Shown here: in pieces, positions 41,763 through 52,055 of the stretch | Layout: each line of letters starts with the position of its first letter | Numbering within the stretch: the stretch's first letter is position 1 | Assembly (NCBI RefSeq): GCF_021495345.1 | Contig: NZ_CP099397.1 | Location: forward strand, 4,595,001-4,659,000 | Direction of reading: 5' to 3' | Source: Pseudomonas hydrolytica | Lineage (GTDB): Bacteria; Pseudomonadota; Gammaproteobacteria; Pseudomonadales; Pseudomonadaceae | DNA length: 64,000 nucleotides | Notes under the pieces: model-generated | The model's input: the letters and a program-made list of their open reading frames with translations, nothing else | Told to the model about the DNA's origin: nothing | Databases searched by the model: none | Position numbers and translations under genes: made by a program

Positions 41763-43754
41763 ATGGCCGGCCTGATTCCGCAATCCTTCATCGATGACCT
41801 GCTCAACCGCACCGACATCGTCGATGTGGTGAGTTCGCGCATCCAGCTGAAGAAGACCGGCAAGAACTACAGCGCCTGCTGCCCGTTCCACAAGGAAAAG
41901 ACCCCCTCCTTCACCGTCAGCCCGGACAAGCAGTTCTACTACTGCTTCGGCTGCGGCGCCGGCGGCAATGCCCTCGGCTTCGTCATGGACCACGATCAGC
42001 TGGAATTCCCCCAGGCGATCGAGGAACTGGCCAAGCGCGCCGGCATGGACGTGCCGCGCGAGGAAGGTGGTCGCGGGCGCACACCGCGCCAGCCGGTGGA
42101 CTCGCCGCTCTACCCACTGCTGGAGGCCGCCGCCGAGCATTATCGTCAGGCGCTGAAGAGCCACCCGCAGCGCAAGTACGCCGTGGACTATCTCAAGGGC
42201 CGCGGCCTGACCGGTGAAATCGCCCGCGACTTCGGCCTCGGCTTCGCCCCGCCCGGCTGGGACAACCTGCTCAAGCAGCTGGGCGGCGACGCCCTGCAGC
42301 AGAAGGCGATGATCGACGCCGGCCTGCTGATCGAGAACGCCGACAACGGCAGGCGCTACGACCGCTTCCGCGACCGGATCATGTTCCCCATCCGCGACAG
42401 CCGCGGCCGGGTGATCGCCTTCGGCGGCCGGGTGCTGGGCGACGACAAGCCCAAGTACCTCAATTCGCCGGAAACCGCAGTGTTCCACAAGGGCCAGGAG
42501 CTCTACGGCCTGTACGAGGCGCGCAAGCACAACCGCGATCTCGACGAGATCATGGTGGTCGAAGGCTACATGGACGTCATCGCCCTGGCCCAGCAGGGCC
42601 TGCGCAATGCCGTGGCGACCCTGGGCACGGCCACCAGCGAGGAGCACCTCAAGCGCCTGTTCCGCATCGTGCCCAGCGTGCTGTTCTGCTTCGACGGCGA
42701 CGCCGCCGGGCGCAACGCCGCCTGGCGCGCCCTGGAATCCACCCTGCCGAGCCTGCAGGACGGCCGCCGCGCGCGCTTTCTGTTCCTGCCCGAAGGCGAA
42801 GACCCGGATACCCTGGTGCGTGCCGAGGGCACCGACGCCTTCCGCGCACGCATCAACCAGCATGCCCAGCCGCTGGCCGACTACTTCTTCCAGCAGCTGT
42901 CCGAAGAAGCCGACCCGCGCTCGCTGGAAGGCAAGGCCCACCTGGTGACCCTGGCCGCGCCGTTGATCGACAAGATTCCCGGCAACAACCTGCGCGCCCT
43001 GATGCGCCAGCGCCTGAGCGAGATCACCGGTCTTTCCGGCGAGGCCCTCAGCCAGGTGGCCAGCGCCCCGCGCAGCCACGCGCCGAGCACCATCAGCCAG
43101 GCGCCCAGCAGCGACTATCCGGATTACGGCGATATCCCCGATAGCGCCTATTACGACGCCATGCCGGATCTCGGCGGCTACGAGCAGCCCGCCCCGCCCC
43201 AGCAGCAGGCTTACGAGCGCAGCAACGACGGCGGCAAGGGCAACTGGAAGAAAGAAGGCGGCAAGTGGAGCAAGAAGGGCAAGGGCGATTTCGCCCCGCG
43301 CGCGCCGCGCACCGCCGTCAGCGTCGAATCGCCGCATCTGAGCGCCCTGCGCACCCTGCTGCACCATCCGCAACTGGCGCAGAAGGTGGAGGATGTCAGC
43401 CACTTCGCCGACGAGGAAGACACCTACGCGCAACTGCTGGTGGCCCTGGTCGGCGCCCTGCAGAAGAACCCCGGCATGCGCTCGCTGCAACTGATCGCGC
43501 GCTGGCACGGCACCGAACAGGGCCGTCTACTACGGGCCCTGGCGGAAAAGGAATGGTTGATTTCGGCGGACAACCTTGAACAACAGTTTTTCGACACTAT
43601 AACTACTCTTGCAGCCCGCCAACGCGAGCGCAGCCTGGAGCAGTTGCTGCGCAAGGCCCGCCTAAGTGAGTTGAGCGCAGAGGAAAAAGATCAGCTGCGC
43701 GCCCTGCTAAGCCGTAACGCATTACCAGTCTCCCCCTCCCCAACTGGCGCGTAA
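41763..43754 (+). CDS. dnaG: DNA primase
   Basis: Synthesises RNA primers at the replication fork. 663 residues: N-terminal zinc-binding domain (CCPFHKEKTPSF and FYYCFGCGAGG), RNA polymerase core and TOPRIM motif (VVEGYMDVIAL, FCFDGDAAG), a Pro/Gln/Gly-rich linker at about residues 455-525, and a C-terminal helicase-binding domain. Middle gene of the operon with rpsU and rpoD. Confidence 0.97.
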   Translation: MAGLIPQSFIDDLLNRTDIVDVVSSRIQLKKTGKNYSACCPFHKEKTPSFTVSPDKQFYYCFGCGAGGNALGFVMDHDQLEFPQAIEELAKRAGMDVPREEGGRGRTPRQPVDSPLYPLLEAAAEHYRQALKSHPQRKYAVDYLKGRGLTGEIARDFGLGFAPPGWDNLLKQLGGDALQQKAMIDAGLLIENADNGRRYDRFRDRIMFPIRDSRGRVIAFGGRVLGDDKPKYLNSPETAVFHKGQELYGLYEARKHNRDLDEIMVVEGYMDVIALAQQGLRNAVATLGTATSEEHLKRLFRIVPSVLFCFDGDAAGRNAAWRALESTLPSLQDGRRARFLFLPEGEDPDTLVRAEGTDAFRARINQHAQPLADYFFQQLSEEADPRSLEGKAHLVTLAAPLIDKIPGNNLRALMRQRLSEITGLSGEALSQVASAPRSHAPSTISQAPSSDYPDYGDIPDSAYYDAMPDLGGYEQPAPPQQQAYERSNDGGKGNWKKEGGKWSKKGKGDFAPRAPRTAVSVESPHLSALRTLLHHPQLAQKVEDVSHFADEEDTYAQLLVALVGALQKNPGMRSLQLIARWHGTEQGRLLRALAEKEWLISADNLEQQFFDTITTLAARQRERSLEQLLRKARLSELSAEEKDQLRALLSRNALPVSPSPTGA

Positions 43755-43768
43755 GGGTCTTATTCAGG

Positions 43769-43774
43769 TATAAT
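43769..43774 (+). promoter_or_regulatory. Candidate -10 element upstream of rpoD
   Basis: TATAAT at 43769-43774 in the 67-base gap between dnaG and rpoD; a weak CTGGCG at 43744-43749 could serve as -35 with a long 19-base spacer. Suggests an internal promoter allowing rpoD to be expressed separately. Confidence 0.5.
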
Positions 43775-43821
43775 CCGCGGCTTGTTTTCAGCCCGCCAAG
43801 ACCTTCAGTGGATAGGGTGTT

Positions 43822-45669
43822 ATGTCCGTAAAAGCGCAACAGCAATCTCGTTTGAAAGAATTGATCAGCCGTGGTCGCGAGCAGGGTTACCTGACGTACG
43901 CGGAGGTCAATGACCACCTGCCGGAAGACATTTCCGATCCGGAACAGGTGGAAGACATCATCCGCATGATCAACGACATGGGGATCAACGTATTCGAGAG
44001 TGCTCCGGATGCGGACGCCCTGTTGTTGGCCGAAGCCGACACCGACGAGGCTGCAGCCGAAGAAGCCGCTGCCGCCCTCGCCGCCGTTGAGACCGATATC
44101 GGCCGCACCACCGACCCGGTGCGCATGTACATGCGTGAAATGGGCACCGTGGAACTGCTGACCCGCGAAGGCGAGATCGAAATCGCCAAGCGCATCGAGG
44201 AAGGCATCCGCGAAGTCATGAGCGCCATCGCTCACTTCCCCGGCACCGTCGAAGGCATCCTCGCCGAGTACAACCGTGTCACCACCGAGGGCGGCCGCCT
44301 GGCCGAAGTCCTCAGTGGCTACATCGACCCGGATGACGGCAGCGTGCCCGACGAAGCCGCCGCCCCCGTTCCCGTCAAGGAAGGCGCCGCCGCTGAAGAG
44401 AGCGACGACGAAGAAGACGAAGAGAGCGGCGACGACGAGGAAGAAGAAGGCGATGGCGGCCCGGACCCGGAAGAAGCGGCTCGCCGTTTCAGCGCCGTGG
44501 CCGAGCAGCAGGAGAAAGTCCAGAAGGCCCTGAAGAAGCACGGTCGTGGCAGCAAGCAGGCCACCGAAGAGCTGGCCGCCCTGGCCGAGCTGTTCATGCC
44601 GATCAAGCTGGTGCCCAAGCAGTACGACGCCCTGGTCACCCAGGTGCGCGACGCTCTCGACCGTCTGCGTGCGCAAGAGCGCGCCATCATGCAGCTGTGC
44701 GTACGCGATGCGCGCATGCCGCGTGCCGACTTCCTGCGCCTGTTCCCGGGCAACGAAATCGACATGGACTGGGCCGCCGACCTGGCCAAGGGCAAGGCCA
44801 AGTACGCCGAAGCCCTGGGCAACCTGCAGGGCGACATCCAGCGCTGCCAGCAGAAGCTGGCCGACCTGGAAGCCGAGTGCAGCCTGAGCCTGGCCGAGAT
44901 CAAGGACATCAACCGTCGCATGTCCATCGGTGAGGCGAAAGCTCGCCGCGCCAAGAAGGAAATGGTCGAGGCCAACCTGCGACTGGTGATCTCCATCGCC
45001 AAGAAGTACACCAACCGCGGCCTGCAGTTCCTCGACCTGATCCAGGAAGGCAACATCGGCCTGATGAAGGCGGTGGACAAGTTCGAATACCGGCGCGGCT
45101 ACAAGTTCTCGACCTACGCCACCTGGTGGATTCGCCAGGCGATCACCCGCTCGATCGCCGACCAGGCGCGCACCATTCGTATTCCGGTGCACATGATCGA
45201 GACCATCAACAAGCTCAACCGCATCTCCCGTCAGATGCTGCAGGAAATGGGTCGCGAGCCCACTCCGGAAGAGCTGGGTGAGCGCATGGAAATGCCCGAG
45301 GACAAGATCCGCAAGGTATTGAAGATCGCCAAAGAGCCGATCTCCATGGAAACCCCGATTGGCGACGACGAAGATTCGCATCTGGGCGACTTCATCGAGG
45401 ACAGCACCATGCAGTCCCCGATCGACGTAGCCACCGTCGAGAGCCTCAAGGAAGCCACTCGCGAAGTGCTGGCCGGCCTCACCGCCCGTGAAGCCAAGGT
45501 CCTGCGCATGCGCTTCGGTATCGACATGAACACCGACCACACCCTCGAGGAAGTGGGCAAGCAGTTCGATGTCACCCGTGAGCGTATTCGTCAGATCGAA
45601 GCCAAGGCGCTGCGCAAGCTGCGTCACCCGACGCGAAGCGAGCACCTGCGCTCCTTCCTCGACGAGTAA
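43822..45669 (+). CDS. rpoD: RNA polymerase primary sigma factor (sigma70)
   Basis: 615 residues. Region 1.1 at the N terminus, region 1.2 ([12 protein letters not shown]), an acidic non-conserved spacer at about 175-215 with long Glu/Asp runs, region 2 ([28 protein letters not shown]), region 3, and region 4.2 helix-turn-helix ([20 protein letters not shown]). Directs transcription of housekeeping genes. Followed by a strong terminator. Confidence 0.98.
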   Translation: MSVKAQQQSRLKELISRGREQGYLTYAEVNDHLPEDISDPEQVEDIIRMINDMGINVFESAPDADALLLAEADTDEAAAEEAAAALAAVETDIGRTTDPVRMYMREMGTVELLTREGEIEIAKRIEEGIREVMSAIAHFPGTVEGILAEYNRVTTEGGRLAEVLSGYIDPDDGSVPDEAAAPVPVKEGAAAEESDDEEDEESGDDEEEEGDGGPDPEEAARRFSAVAEQQEKVQKALKKHGRGSKQATEELAALAELFMPIKLVPKQYDALVTQVRDALDRLRAQERAIMQLCVRDARMPRADFLRLFPGNEIDMDWAADLAKGKAKYAEALGNLQGDIQRCQQKLADLEAECSLSLAEIKDINRRMSIGEAKARRAKKEMVEANLRLVISIAKKYTNRGLQFLDLIQEGNIGLMKAVDKFEYRRGYKFSTYATWWIRQAITRSIADQARTIRIPVHMIETINKLNRISRQMLQEMGREPTPEELGERMEMPEDKIRKVLKIAKEPISMETPIGDDEDSHLGDFIEDSTMQSPIDVATVESLKEATREVLAGLTAREAKVLRMRFGIDMNTDHTLEEVGKQFDVTRERIRQIEAKALRKLRHPTRSEHLRSFLDE

Positions 45670-45675
45670 GACCAG

Positions 45676-45702
45676 ACCCCCCGGCCCAGGCCGGGGGTTT
45701 TG
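45676..45702 (+). terminator. rpoD terminator
   Basis: CCCCCGGCC / GGCCGGGGG stem followed by TTTT, 7 bases after the rpoD stop. Confidence 0.88.
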
Positions 45703-45818
45703 CTTCCAGCCCCCCCTATTTCTCTCCCGAGCGCTCGCCGCCAGTGAAGTCAAACTGCCATCCGTGCCGGCAGGGGGCTACACTGCAACGGACACTGGTT
45801 GCTATCAAAGAGGCGATC

Positions 45819-48800
45819 ATGCCGCGCTTGCCGGCCATTCTGTTGTTGTGCCTGGCGTACTGGACGACCCCGGCCCTTGCCCTGACTCTCAGCGAGGAGG
45901 AACGCACCTGGCTGGCCGCCCAGGCGGAGCTGCGCCTAGGCGTGGATACTTCCTGGCCTCCGTTCGAGTTTCGTGACGATCAGGGCCGCTACCAGGGCCT
46001 GACCGCCGACTACGTCAGGCTGATCGAAAGCCGCCTCGGCCTGAAGCTGCAGCCTGTCGAGCCGAGCAGCTGGAGCGAGGTGCTGGACCAGGCCCGAGCC
46101 GGCCAGATACATCTGCTACCGGGCGTGATGTCGACGCCCGAGCGCCAGGACTACTTGGTCTTCACGCGCCCCTACCTGGACTTCCCCATCGTCATCCTGG
46201 CCCGCAACGGCGGGCCGCAGCCCAGAAAGCTCAGAGACCTCTATGGCCTGAAGGTCGCCGTGGTGGCCGACTACGCCCCGCACGAGCTGCTGCGCCAGCA
46301 GCACCCGGACCTCAGCCTGATGCCACTGCCCAGCGTCGCCGCGGCGCTGCAGGCGCTGGCCACCGGCCAGGCGGATGCGCTGGTCGGCGATCTGGCATCC
46401 AGCGTCTGGAGCCTGCGCCAGCTCAAGCTCGACGGCCTGTACATCAGCGGTGAAACGCCCTATCGCTACCAGCTGGCAATGGCCGCGCCGCGCAATCACG
46501 CGATACTGGCCGGCATCCTCGACAAGCTGTTCGCCGAACTCAGCCCCGCCGAAGTCGCGGCGCTGCAGACACCCTGGATCGGCAGCGTGCTGGACAAGCG
46601 CAGCGCCTGGCGCGAAGCCCTGCCCTACGGCCTGCCGGCGCTGCTCGGCCTGCTGGCGATCATCGCCATCATCCTGCGCATTAATCGCCGTCTTAACAGC
46701 GAAATGCGCAACCGCGAAGCGCTGGAGCAGGAACTGCGCAGCCGCGAGCAGCATTTTCGCGACATGGTGGAAAGCCTCTCGGCCATCACCTGGGAAGCGG
46801 AGTCCAGCGGGCTGACCTACACCTACGTTTCGCCCCACGCCGAGAAGCTGCTCGGTTACCCCCTCGAGGACTGGCTCCAGCCCGGCTTCTGGCAACGCCA
46901 CCTGCACCCGGATGATCAACAGCGCACCCTGCGCCGCTGCCTGGAGCAATGCGCCGCCGGCGAGGATCACGCGCTGGAATATCGCCTGCTGGCAGCCGAC
47001 GGTCATGTGGTCTGGGTGCGCGACATCGTCACCCTGCTGCAGCGCGGCGATCAGCAGGTGGTCCGTGGCCTGATGATCGACATCAGCGAGGCCAAGCAGA
47101 CCGAACATGCCCTGCGCCTGTCGGAGCAGAAGTTCGCCTCGGTGTTCCAGCAGTGCCCGGACATTCTGGTCATCGCCCGCCGCACCGATGGTGTGCTGCT
47201 CGAGGTCAACGCCGCCTTCACCGAGCAGACCGGCGTCAGCGTCGAGCAGGCCCTGGGCAAGACCGCCACCGAGCTGGACATCTGGGGCGTTCCCGGCATC
47301 GGCCCGAACCTGCTGCTACGCCTGCAGGACCAGAACCTGCGCAACCTGGAGATGCCCTTTCGCCGCGCCGACGGCAGCCTGTTCACCGGCCTGATATCGG
47401 CCGAAGCCTTCCAGCTCGACGACGTGCCGGCGCTGGTGGTGGTGGTGCGCGACATCAGCCAGCTCAAGGCCACCCAGCAGCAGCTGCAGATCTCCGAGGA
47501 AAAGTTCGCCAGAGCCTTCCACGCCTCGCCCGACGGTCTGCTGATCAGCCGTATGCGCGATGGCTTGCTGATCGAGGCCAACGACGGCTTCACCCGCATC
47601 ACCGGCTACCAGCTCGACGAAGTGGCCAACCAGAGCACCCTCAGCCTGGGCATCTGGGCCGACCCACAGGATCGTCAGCGCCTGGTCGAGCGGATTCGCC
47701 AGCACGGCAGCGTGCGCGACATGATCGCCCGGGTTCGCACCAAGAGCGGCCAGCTGCGCCTCTGCGAACTGTCGGCGCAGCCGCTGCCCGTCGGCGGCGA
47801 GGACTGCCTGCTGACCATCGCCCGCGACATCACCGAACGCCAGCAGATGCAGGAAGAACTGCAGCAGGCTGCCACGGTGTTCGAAAGCACCGCCGAAGGC
47901 GTGATGATCACCGACCTCGAACAACGCATCACCGCGGTCAACCGCGCCTTCACCGAAATCACCGGCTATGCCGAGGCCGAAGCCCTTGGCCAGCGCCCCA
48001 GCCTGCTCGCCTCCGGCCAGCATGACCAGGCCTTCTACAACGCCATGTGGCACTGCCTGGCGACCAACGGCCACTGGCAGGGCGAGATCTGGAACCGGCG
48101 CAAGAACGGCGAGCTCTACCCCGAGTGGCTGACCATCAGCGCGGTGCGCAACGCCGATAATCAAATCACCCATTTCGTCGGCGTGTTCGCCGACATCTCC
48201 AGCCTCAAGCACGCCCAGGCCCGCCTCGACCATCAGGCCCACCACGACCCGCTGACCGGCCTGCCCAATCGCCTGCTGTTCGAGAACCGCCTGCGCAGCG
48301 CGCTGGACGGCTCACGCGCGGAAGACCGCGCCGGCGCCGTGCTGTTTCTCGACCTCGACCGCTTCAAGCAGATCAACGACAGCCTCGGCCACCCGGTTGG
48401 CGACCAACTGCTCAGGGCCATCGCCGCGCGCCTGAAACTGCAGCTGCGCGACATCGACACCGTCGCCCGCCTCGGTGGCGATGAATTCATCATCCTGCTG
48501 CCGGGCCTGCAGCAGGCAGAGGACGCCGATCAGGTCGCGCAGAAGCTGCTCGACTGCTTCACCGCCCCCTTCGATATCGATCACCACGAGTTCTTCGTCA
48601 GCGCCAGCATCGGCATCAGCCTCTACCCCAAGGACGGCGCGGATGTCGCCACCCTGGTCAAGAACGCCGATGCCGCCATGTACCAATCCAAGGCCAAGGG
48701 GCGCAACCGCAGCGAGTTCTATACACGCTCGCTGACCTTCTAGGTCAACGAACGCATGGCCATGGAACAGGAACTGCGCCGCGCCCTGGAGCGCGACGAA

Positions 48801-49553
48801 CTGTGCCTCTACTACCAGCCCAAGTTCTGCCTGCGCAGCCAGCGACTGGTCGGCGCCGAAGCGCTGGTGCGCTGGCCGCACCCGGTATTCGGCGACATCC
48901 CGCCGGATCGCTTCATCCCCGTGGCTGAAGAAAGCGGGCTGATCCTGCCGCTCGGCGACTGGGTGCTGCAGGAGGCCTGCCGCCAGCTGCAATGCTGGCA
49001 GGAGAACAGCCAGGGCTTCGGCACATTGTCGGTCAACCTTGCCGGCGCCCAGCTGCACCAGCCGAGCCTGGTTTCGCGCATCGGCGAACTGCTGCAACAG
49101 CACGGTCTGGCGGCCGGGCTGCTGCAACTGGAGATCACCGAGAACTTCATCATGAACCAGGCCGGTGATGCCCTGGACATACTCCACAGGCTCAAGGAGC
49201 TCGGCGTGCAGCTGGCCATCGACGACTTCGGCACCGGCTACTCCTCGCTCAGCTACCTCAAGCGTCTGCCGCTGGACGTGCTGAAGATCGACCAGTCCTT
49301 CGTCCGCGGCCTGCCGGACGACCCGCACGACCTGGCGATCACCCGCGCCATCATCGCCCTGGGTCAGAGCATGCAACTGACGGTGATCGCCGAAGGGGTG
49401 GAAACCAAGGCCCAGGAACTCTGTCTGGCCGCCGAAGGCTGCCTGCAGATCCAGGGCTACGTGATCAGCCGCCCACTCTCGGCAGAAGCCTTCACCCGGA
49501 AATTTCTCCCGCCAGGTCAAGCGGTTGGCGCTGGCGAGAACGCGTCGGTATAA
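45819..49553 (+). pseudogene. rmcA: rmcA-type c-di-GMP regulator interrupted by an in-frame amber codon
   Basis: The full frame is 1245 codons, equal to P. aeruginosa RmcA (PA0575), in the same place after rpoD. Order: signal peptide (1-21), periplasmic SBP_bac_3 domain (about 25-265), transmembrane helix (about 270-290), four PAS domains (about 310-805), GGDEF (RLGGDEFIILLPG), EAL (GAEALVRWPHP, DDFGTGYSSLSYLK). A TAG at 48741-48743 (codon 975) falls in the GGDEF-EAL linker where relatives have a glutamine (TF-stop-VNERMAMEQEL), so one C-to-T change explains it. Without suppression the cell makes a 974-residue GGDEF-only product; the EAL part (48756-49553) has ATG codons but no visible Shine-Dalgarno. 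It could be a true nonsense mutation, a sequencing error or a readthrough site. Confidence 0.88.
48756..49553 (+). CDS. Detached EAL domain fragment of rmcA
   Basis: 265 residues in the same frame as the upstream PAS-GGDEF part, beginning at MAMEQELRRALERDELCLYYQPK. All key EAL phosphodiesterase motifs are intact (EALVRW, ENFIMN, DDFGTGYSSL, KIDQSFV, EGVET), so the domain could hydrolyse c-di-GMP if translated. No ribosome binding site precedes the ATG; expression would need reinitiation or stop-codon readthrough. See the rmcA entry for the whole frame. Confidence 0.7.
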   Translation: MAMEQELRRALERDELCLYYQPKFCLRSQRLVGAEALVRWPHPVFGDIPPDRFIPVAEESGLILPLGDWVLQEACRQLQCWQENSQGFGTLSVNLAGAQLHQPSLVSRIGELLQQHGLAAGLLQLEITENFIMNQAGDALDILHRLKELGVQLAIDDFGTGYSSLSYLKRLPLDVLKIDQSFVRGLPDDPHDLAITRAIIALGQSMQLTVIAEGVETKAQELCLAAEGCLQIQGYVISRPLSAEAFTRKFLPPGQAVGAGENASV

Positions 49554-49554
49554 T
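49525..49554 (+). promoter_or_regulatory. Promoter of tRNA-Ile2
   Basis: TTGGCG (49525-49530), 18-base spacer, TATAAT (49549-49554), 15 bases before the mature tRNA 5' end. It overlaps the end of the EAL reading frame. Confidence 0.75.
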
Positions 49555-49569
49555 CCGCCGGCCTTCTGG

Positions 49570-49646
49570 GGGCCTATAGCTCAGTTGGTTAGAGCAGAGG
49601 ACTCATAATCCTTTGGTCCACGGTTCGAGTCCGTGTGGGCCCACCA
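49570..49646 (+). tRNA. tRNA-Ile2 (CAT anticodon, lysidine-modified type)
   Basis: 77 nt cloverleaf including encoded CCA. Acceptor GGGCCTA pairs with TGGGCCC; anticodon loop CTCATAA with CAT at 49604-49606. The C4-G69 and C5-G68 acceptor pairs are those recognised by TilS in tRNA-Ile2, whereas elongator tRNA-Met has other bases there; that favours Ile2 over Met. Its 3' end is the likely attachment site of the integrated element that follows. Confidence 0.9.
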
Positions 49647-49651
49647 CCTTC

Positions 49652-49680
49652 AAAGCCGCGCACTGCGCGGCTTTAAGCTT
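49652..49680 (+). terminator. tRNA-Ile2 terminator
   Basis: AAAGCCGCGC / GCGCGGCTTT stem (49652-49674), 3-base loop, followed by a T-rich stretch. Confidence 0.8.
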
Positions 49681-49773
49681 TTTAGGGTTGTGGCATCTGG
49701 ATCAGCCTATGGTCCAAAGGTACAAAATCGGTACAGTACTGGTTAGCCAGTCTGCCTTTGGAGTCCTTATCTG

Positions 49774-50868
49774 ATGGCAACAATCGTCAAAACCCCTGCC
49801 GGCACATGGAAAGCCGTAGTCCGCAAAACGGGCTGGCCAACCAACGCCAAAACCTTCCGCACCAAGCGCGACGCCGAAGACTGGGCACGCCGCACCGAAG
49901 ACGAAATGGTGCGCGGCGTGTACATCCAGCGCAGCGGCTCCGAGCGCATGACGCTGGAGAAAGCTCTAGAGCGCTACCTGTCCGAGGTGACGCCCAGCAA
50001 GAAGCCCACTACGCGCAAAGCCGAAGCCACCAAGGCCAAACAGTTGATCCAGCACCTTGGCAAATACTCCATGGCCGCCCTCTCCGCTGAAGTCATCGCC
50101 AAGTACCGGGACACAAGGCTCGGCACCCTGAGCAAGCGCGGCCTCCCCACCAGCAACAATACCGTGCGGCTTGAACTGGCCCTTCTCAGCCACCTTTTCA
50201 CAGTAGCTATTCAGGAATGGGGCCTGGGCCTTACCTTCAACCCGGTGCTTAGTATCCGCAAGCCGAGCCCTGGAGACGGCCGAGACCGCCGACTGTCCGC
50301 CGACGAAGAAAAGCGCCTGCTCGCTGCGGTGAACAGCCACAGCAACCCCATGCTGGGCTGGATCGTCCGAATCGCCTTGGAAACGGGCATGAGGTCGTCG
50401 GAGATAACCGGCCTACGTTGCCATCAGGTAGACCTGAAAAAGCGCGTGGTGCGGCTCGCAGACACCAAGAACGACAGTGCTCGTACCGTTCCCCTTACCA
50501 AGCTGGCAACCGAAACATTCAGGGCCGCCCTGGAGAACCCTGTTCGCCCCAAAGACTGCAATCTGGTGTTCTTCGGTGAACCAGGTAAGGACGAGAAACG
50601 TCGCCCCTATGCCTTCACCAAAACCTGGGGGCTGCTGAAGAAGAAGCTTGGGATGCCCGACCTGCGCTTCCACGATCTACGTCATGAGGCGGTCAGCCGG
50701 CTGGTCGAAGGCGGCCTATCCGATCAGGAGGTCTCGGCCATCAGCGGCCACAAGTCGATGCAGATGCTCAAGCGCTACACGCACCTGCGTGCTGAAGACC
50801 TTGTCAGCAAGCTGGATAAGCTAGAGAGGAAAACGACCAGGCACAGTAAGCAAACTTCTGACAACTGA
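49774..50868 (+). CDS. Tyrosine recombinase integrase of the tRNA-Ile2 element
   Basis: 364 residues. N-terminal arm-binding-like region, core-binding SAM-like domain (about 60-170), and catalytic domain with the RHRY set: ALETGMRSSEITGL (Arg near 212), HDLRHEAVSRL (His-x-x-Arg), and GHKSMQMLKRYTH (His and nucleophile Tyr). It starts 127 bases downstream of tRNA-Ile2 and reads away from it, the usual position for tRNA-targeting islands and prophages. GGAG lies 11 bases before the ATG. The far attachment site was not found in the window. Confidence 0.95.
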   Translation: MATIVKTPAGTWKAVVRKTGWPTNAKTFRTKRDAEDWARRTEDEMVRGVYIQRSGSERMTLEKALERYLSEVTPSKKPTTRKAEATKAKQLIQHLGKYSMAALSAEVIAKYRDTRLGTLSKRGLPTSNNTVRLELALLSHLFTVAIQEWGLGLTFNPVLSIRKPSPGDGRDRRLSADEEKRLLAAVNSHSNPMLGWIVRIALETGMRSSEITGLRCHQVDLKKRVVRLADTKNDSARTVPLTKLATETFRAALENPVRPKDCNLVFFGEPGKDEKRRPYAFTKTWGLLKKKLGMPDLRFHDLRHEAVSRLVEGGLSDQEVSAISGHKSMQMLKRYTHLRAEDLVSKLDKLERKTTRHSKQTSDN

Positions 50869-50946
50869 TCAAATACCACGCGGCCGGGGCGATATTCAGC
50901 GAGCTCATTGAGGGCATGAAACTGACCCAGCTCCAGTCACCAGCCT

Positions 50947-51705
50947 TCAAGCATCTTCGCTGCCTGGCTTGTAGAAAAGATCCCAGCTGCTCTGGTGCGT
51001 GACGCGAGGGTCTTGTCCGTATACTGGGGCCGACGTGAGGCCGAGAGATTTCCTCTCTTCCAACTGCCGCTCCCACGGGCGATCAGTGCCTAGAACCCGA
51101 CCAACATACTCAGCACGAGACTCTTCTCGGCCCTCCCAAGCCCTGACAAGCTCCTGGTACTCATCGCTGGCCGCCAGTCGATAAGCCACGTCAACCAGAT
51201 CACTCCCAACCCAATGCGAAAAGGGAAGCGTCCTCTCAACTGCCGCAAGACGCGCTTCATCGCTCTCCAGATCGACCTCACCCTCTTCATACAGTCGCTT
51301 TGCCAGGGCAATGGCCTTGCTGAAATACGCATCGGCACCAGGCTGCTCCGCATGAAGAAACTCAGGGAAGGTCAGCGCCGTTAATGGCGCCACATGACCA
51401 TTGGCCGCATCGGTCACGCCAGTAACCAGCCAGAACGCATATTTCGGCCACAGGTGGGCAACCGACTCGATCATGGCTGAGGTCGGTTTCTGCTTGCGCG
51501 AGAACGCACTACGCCACCGGGCAGACGGAATGCCTGTGAGCTGGGAGAGCTTTTCCCAGAAGCCGCGACCAGCGTACGGCGGCTGACTCCACAGGCTGAG
51601 CAGCGCTGAGAACGGCCCTTCGTGCCCCTTCAGGCTCTCAAGGTCAGCCGGAGTCATCTGCTCCTTCAGAATCAGAATGACGCGGTCTTCAATCGTGCTT
51701 GACAT
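50947..51705 (-). CDS. Putative phage-type transcriptional repressor
   Basis: 252 residues. An N-terminal helix-turn-helix-like section is visible: GFWEKLSQLTGIPSARWRSAFSRKQ followed by KPTSAMIESVAHLWPKYAFWLV, a pattern common in Pseudomonas phage/island regulators; the rest is helical and has no recognised catalytic motif. It is transcribed leftward, opposite to the early genes, and a perfect inverted repeat lies 26-52 bases upstream of its start, both fitting a repressor controlling a divergent lytic-type promoter. Convergent with the integrase. Confidence 0.7.
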   Translation of the reverse strand: MSSTIEDRVILILKEQMTPADLESLKGHEGPFSALLSLWSQPPYAGRGFWEKLSQLTGIPSARWRSAFSRKQKPTSAMIESVAHLWPKYAFWLVTGVTDAANGHVAPLTALTFPEFLHAEQPGADAYFSKAIALAKRLYEEGEVDLESDEARLAAVERTLPFSHWVGSDLVDVAYRLAASDEYQELVRAWEGREESRAEYVGRVLGTDRPWERQLEERKSLGLTSAPVYGQDPRVTHQSSWDLFYKPGSEDA

Positions 51706-51730
51706 CGTAAGCCTTCGATCATAAAAAGGA

Positions 51731-51757
51731 CTAAATGTCTAAAATATGGACATTTAG
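51731..51757. promoter_or_regulatory. Inverted-repeat operator upstream of the repressor
   Basis: CTAAATGTC (51731-51739) and GACATTTAG (51749-51757), a perfect 9-base inverted repeat with 9-base AT-rich spacer, in the 126-base gap between the divergent repressor and early genes. Confidence 0.7.
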
Positions 51758-51831
51758 TATTTTTTTAGGACTCTTACGCCTTTTTCGCGTAATGAGCGCA
51801 GTGTATCGCAAGCCCTACAAGGAGTCGCAAG

Positions 51832-52050
51832 ATGACAGTCGAAGAAACCCTGCTCAACCGCTACGGAGGATCACCACTGCTTTCCCTCGAGCAGCTCGCA
51901 GAGGTGCTACATCGCAGCAAAAACGGCCTGAGGATCTCCCTGAGCGGCGACAACGAGCTGTCCGCGAAGCTGCGCTCGTGCAAGGTCAAGATCGGCCGGC
52001 GGATCTATTTCAAAACCTCTGCAGTCGCTCGCGTCATCGAAGAAGCCTGA
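51832..52050 (+). CDS. Small DNA-binding protein (AlpA/excisionase-like size and position)
   Basis: 72 residues: LLSLEQLAEVLHRSKNGLRI reads as a winged-helix or AlpA-type helix-turn-helix, then KVKIGRRIYFKTSAVARVIEE, typical of MerR-like excisionase or AlpA proteins. AAGGAG lies 6-7 bases before the ATG. First rightward gene after the operator, and 5 bases before the replication-type gene, so probably in one early operon. It could direct excision or activate int. Confidence 0.75.
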   Translation: MTVEETLLNRYGGSPLLSLEQLAEVLHRSKNGLRISLSGDNELSAKLRSCKVKIGRRIYFKTSAVARVIEEA

Positions 52051-52055
52051 TCGCT

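Noticed and set aside
41715..43508. 597-codon open frame antisense to dnaG
   Set aside because: Shadow of a complete primase gene.
43603..45753. 716-codon open frame antisense to rpoD
   Set aside because: Covers the whole of rpoD, whose regions 1 to 4 are intact.
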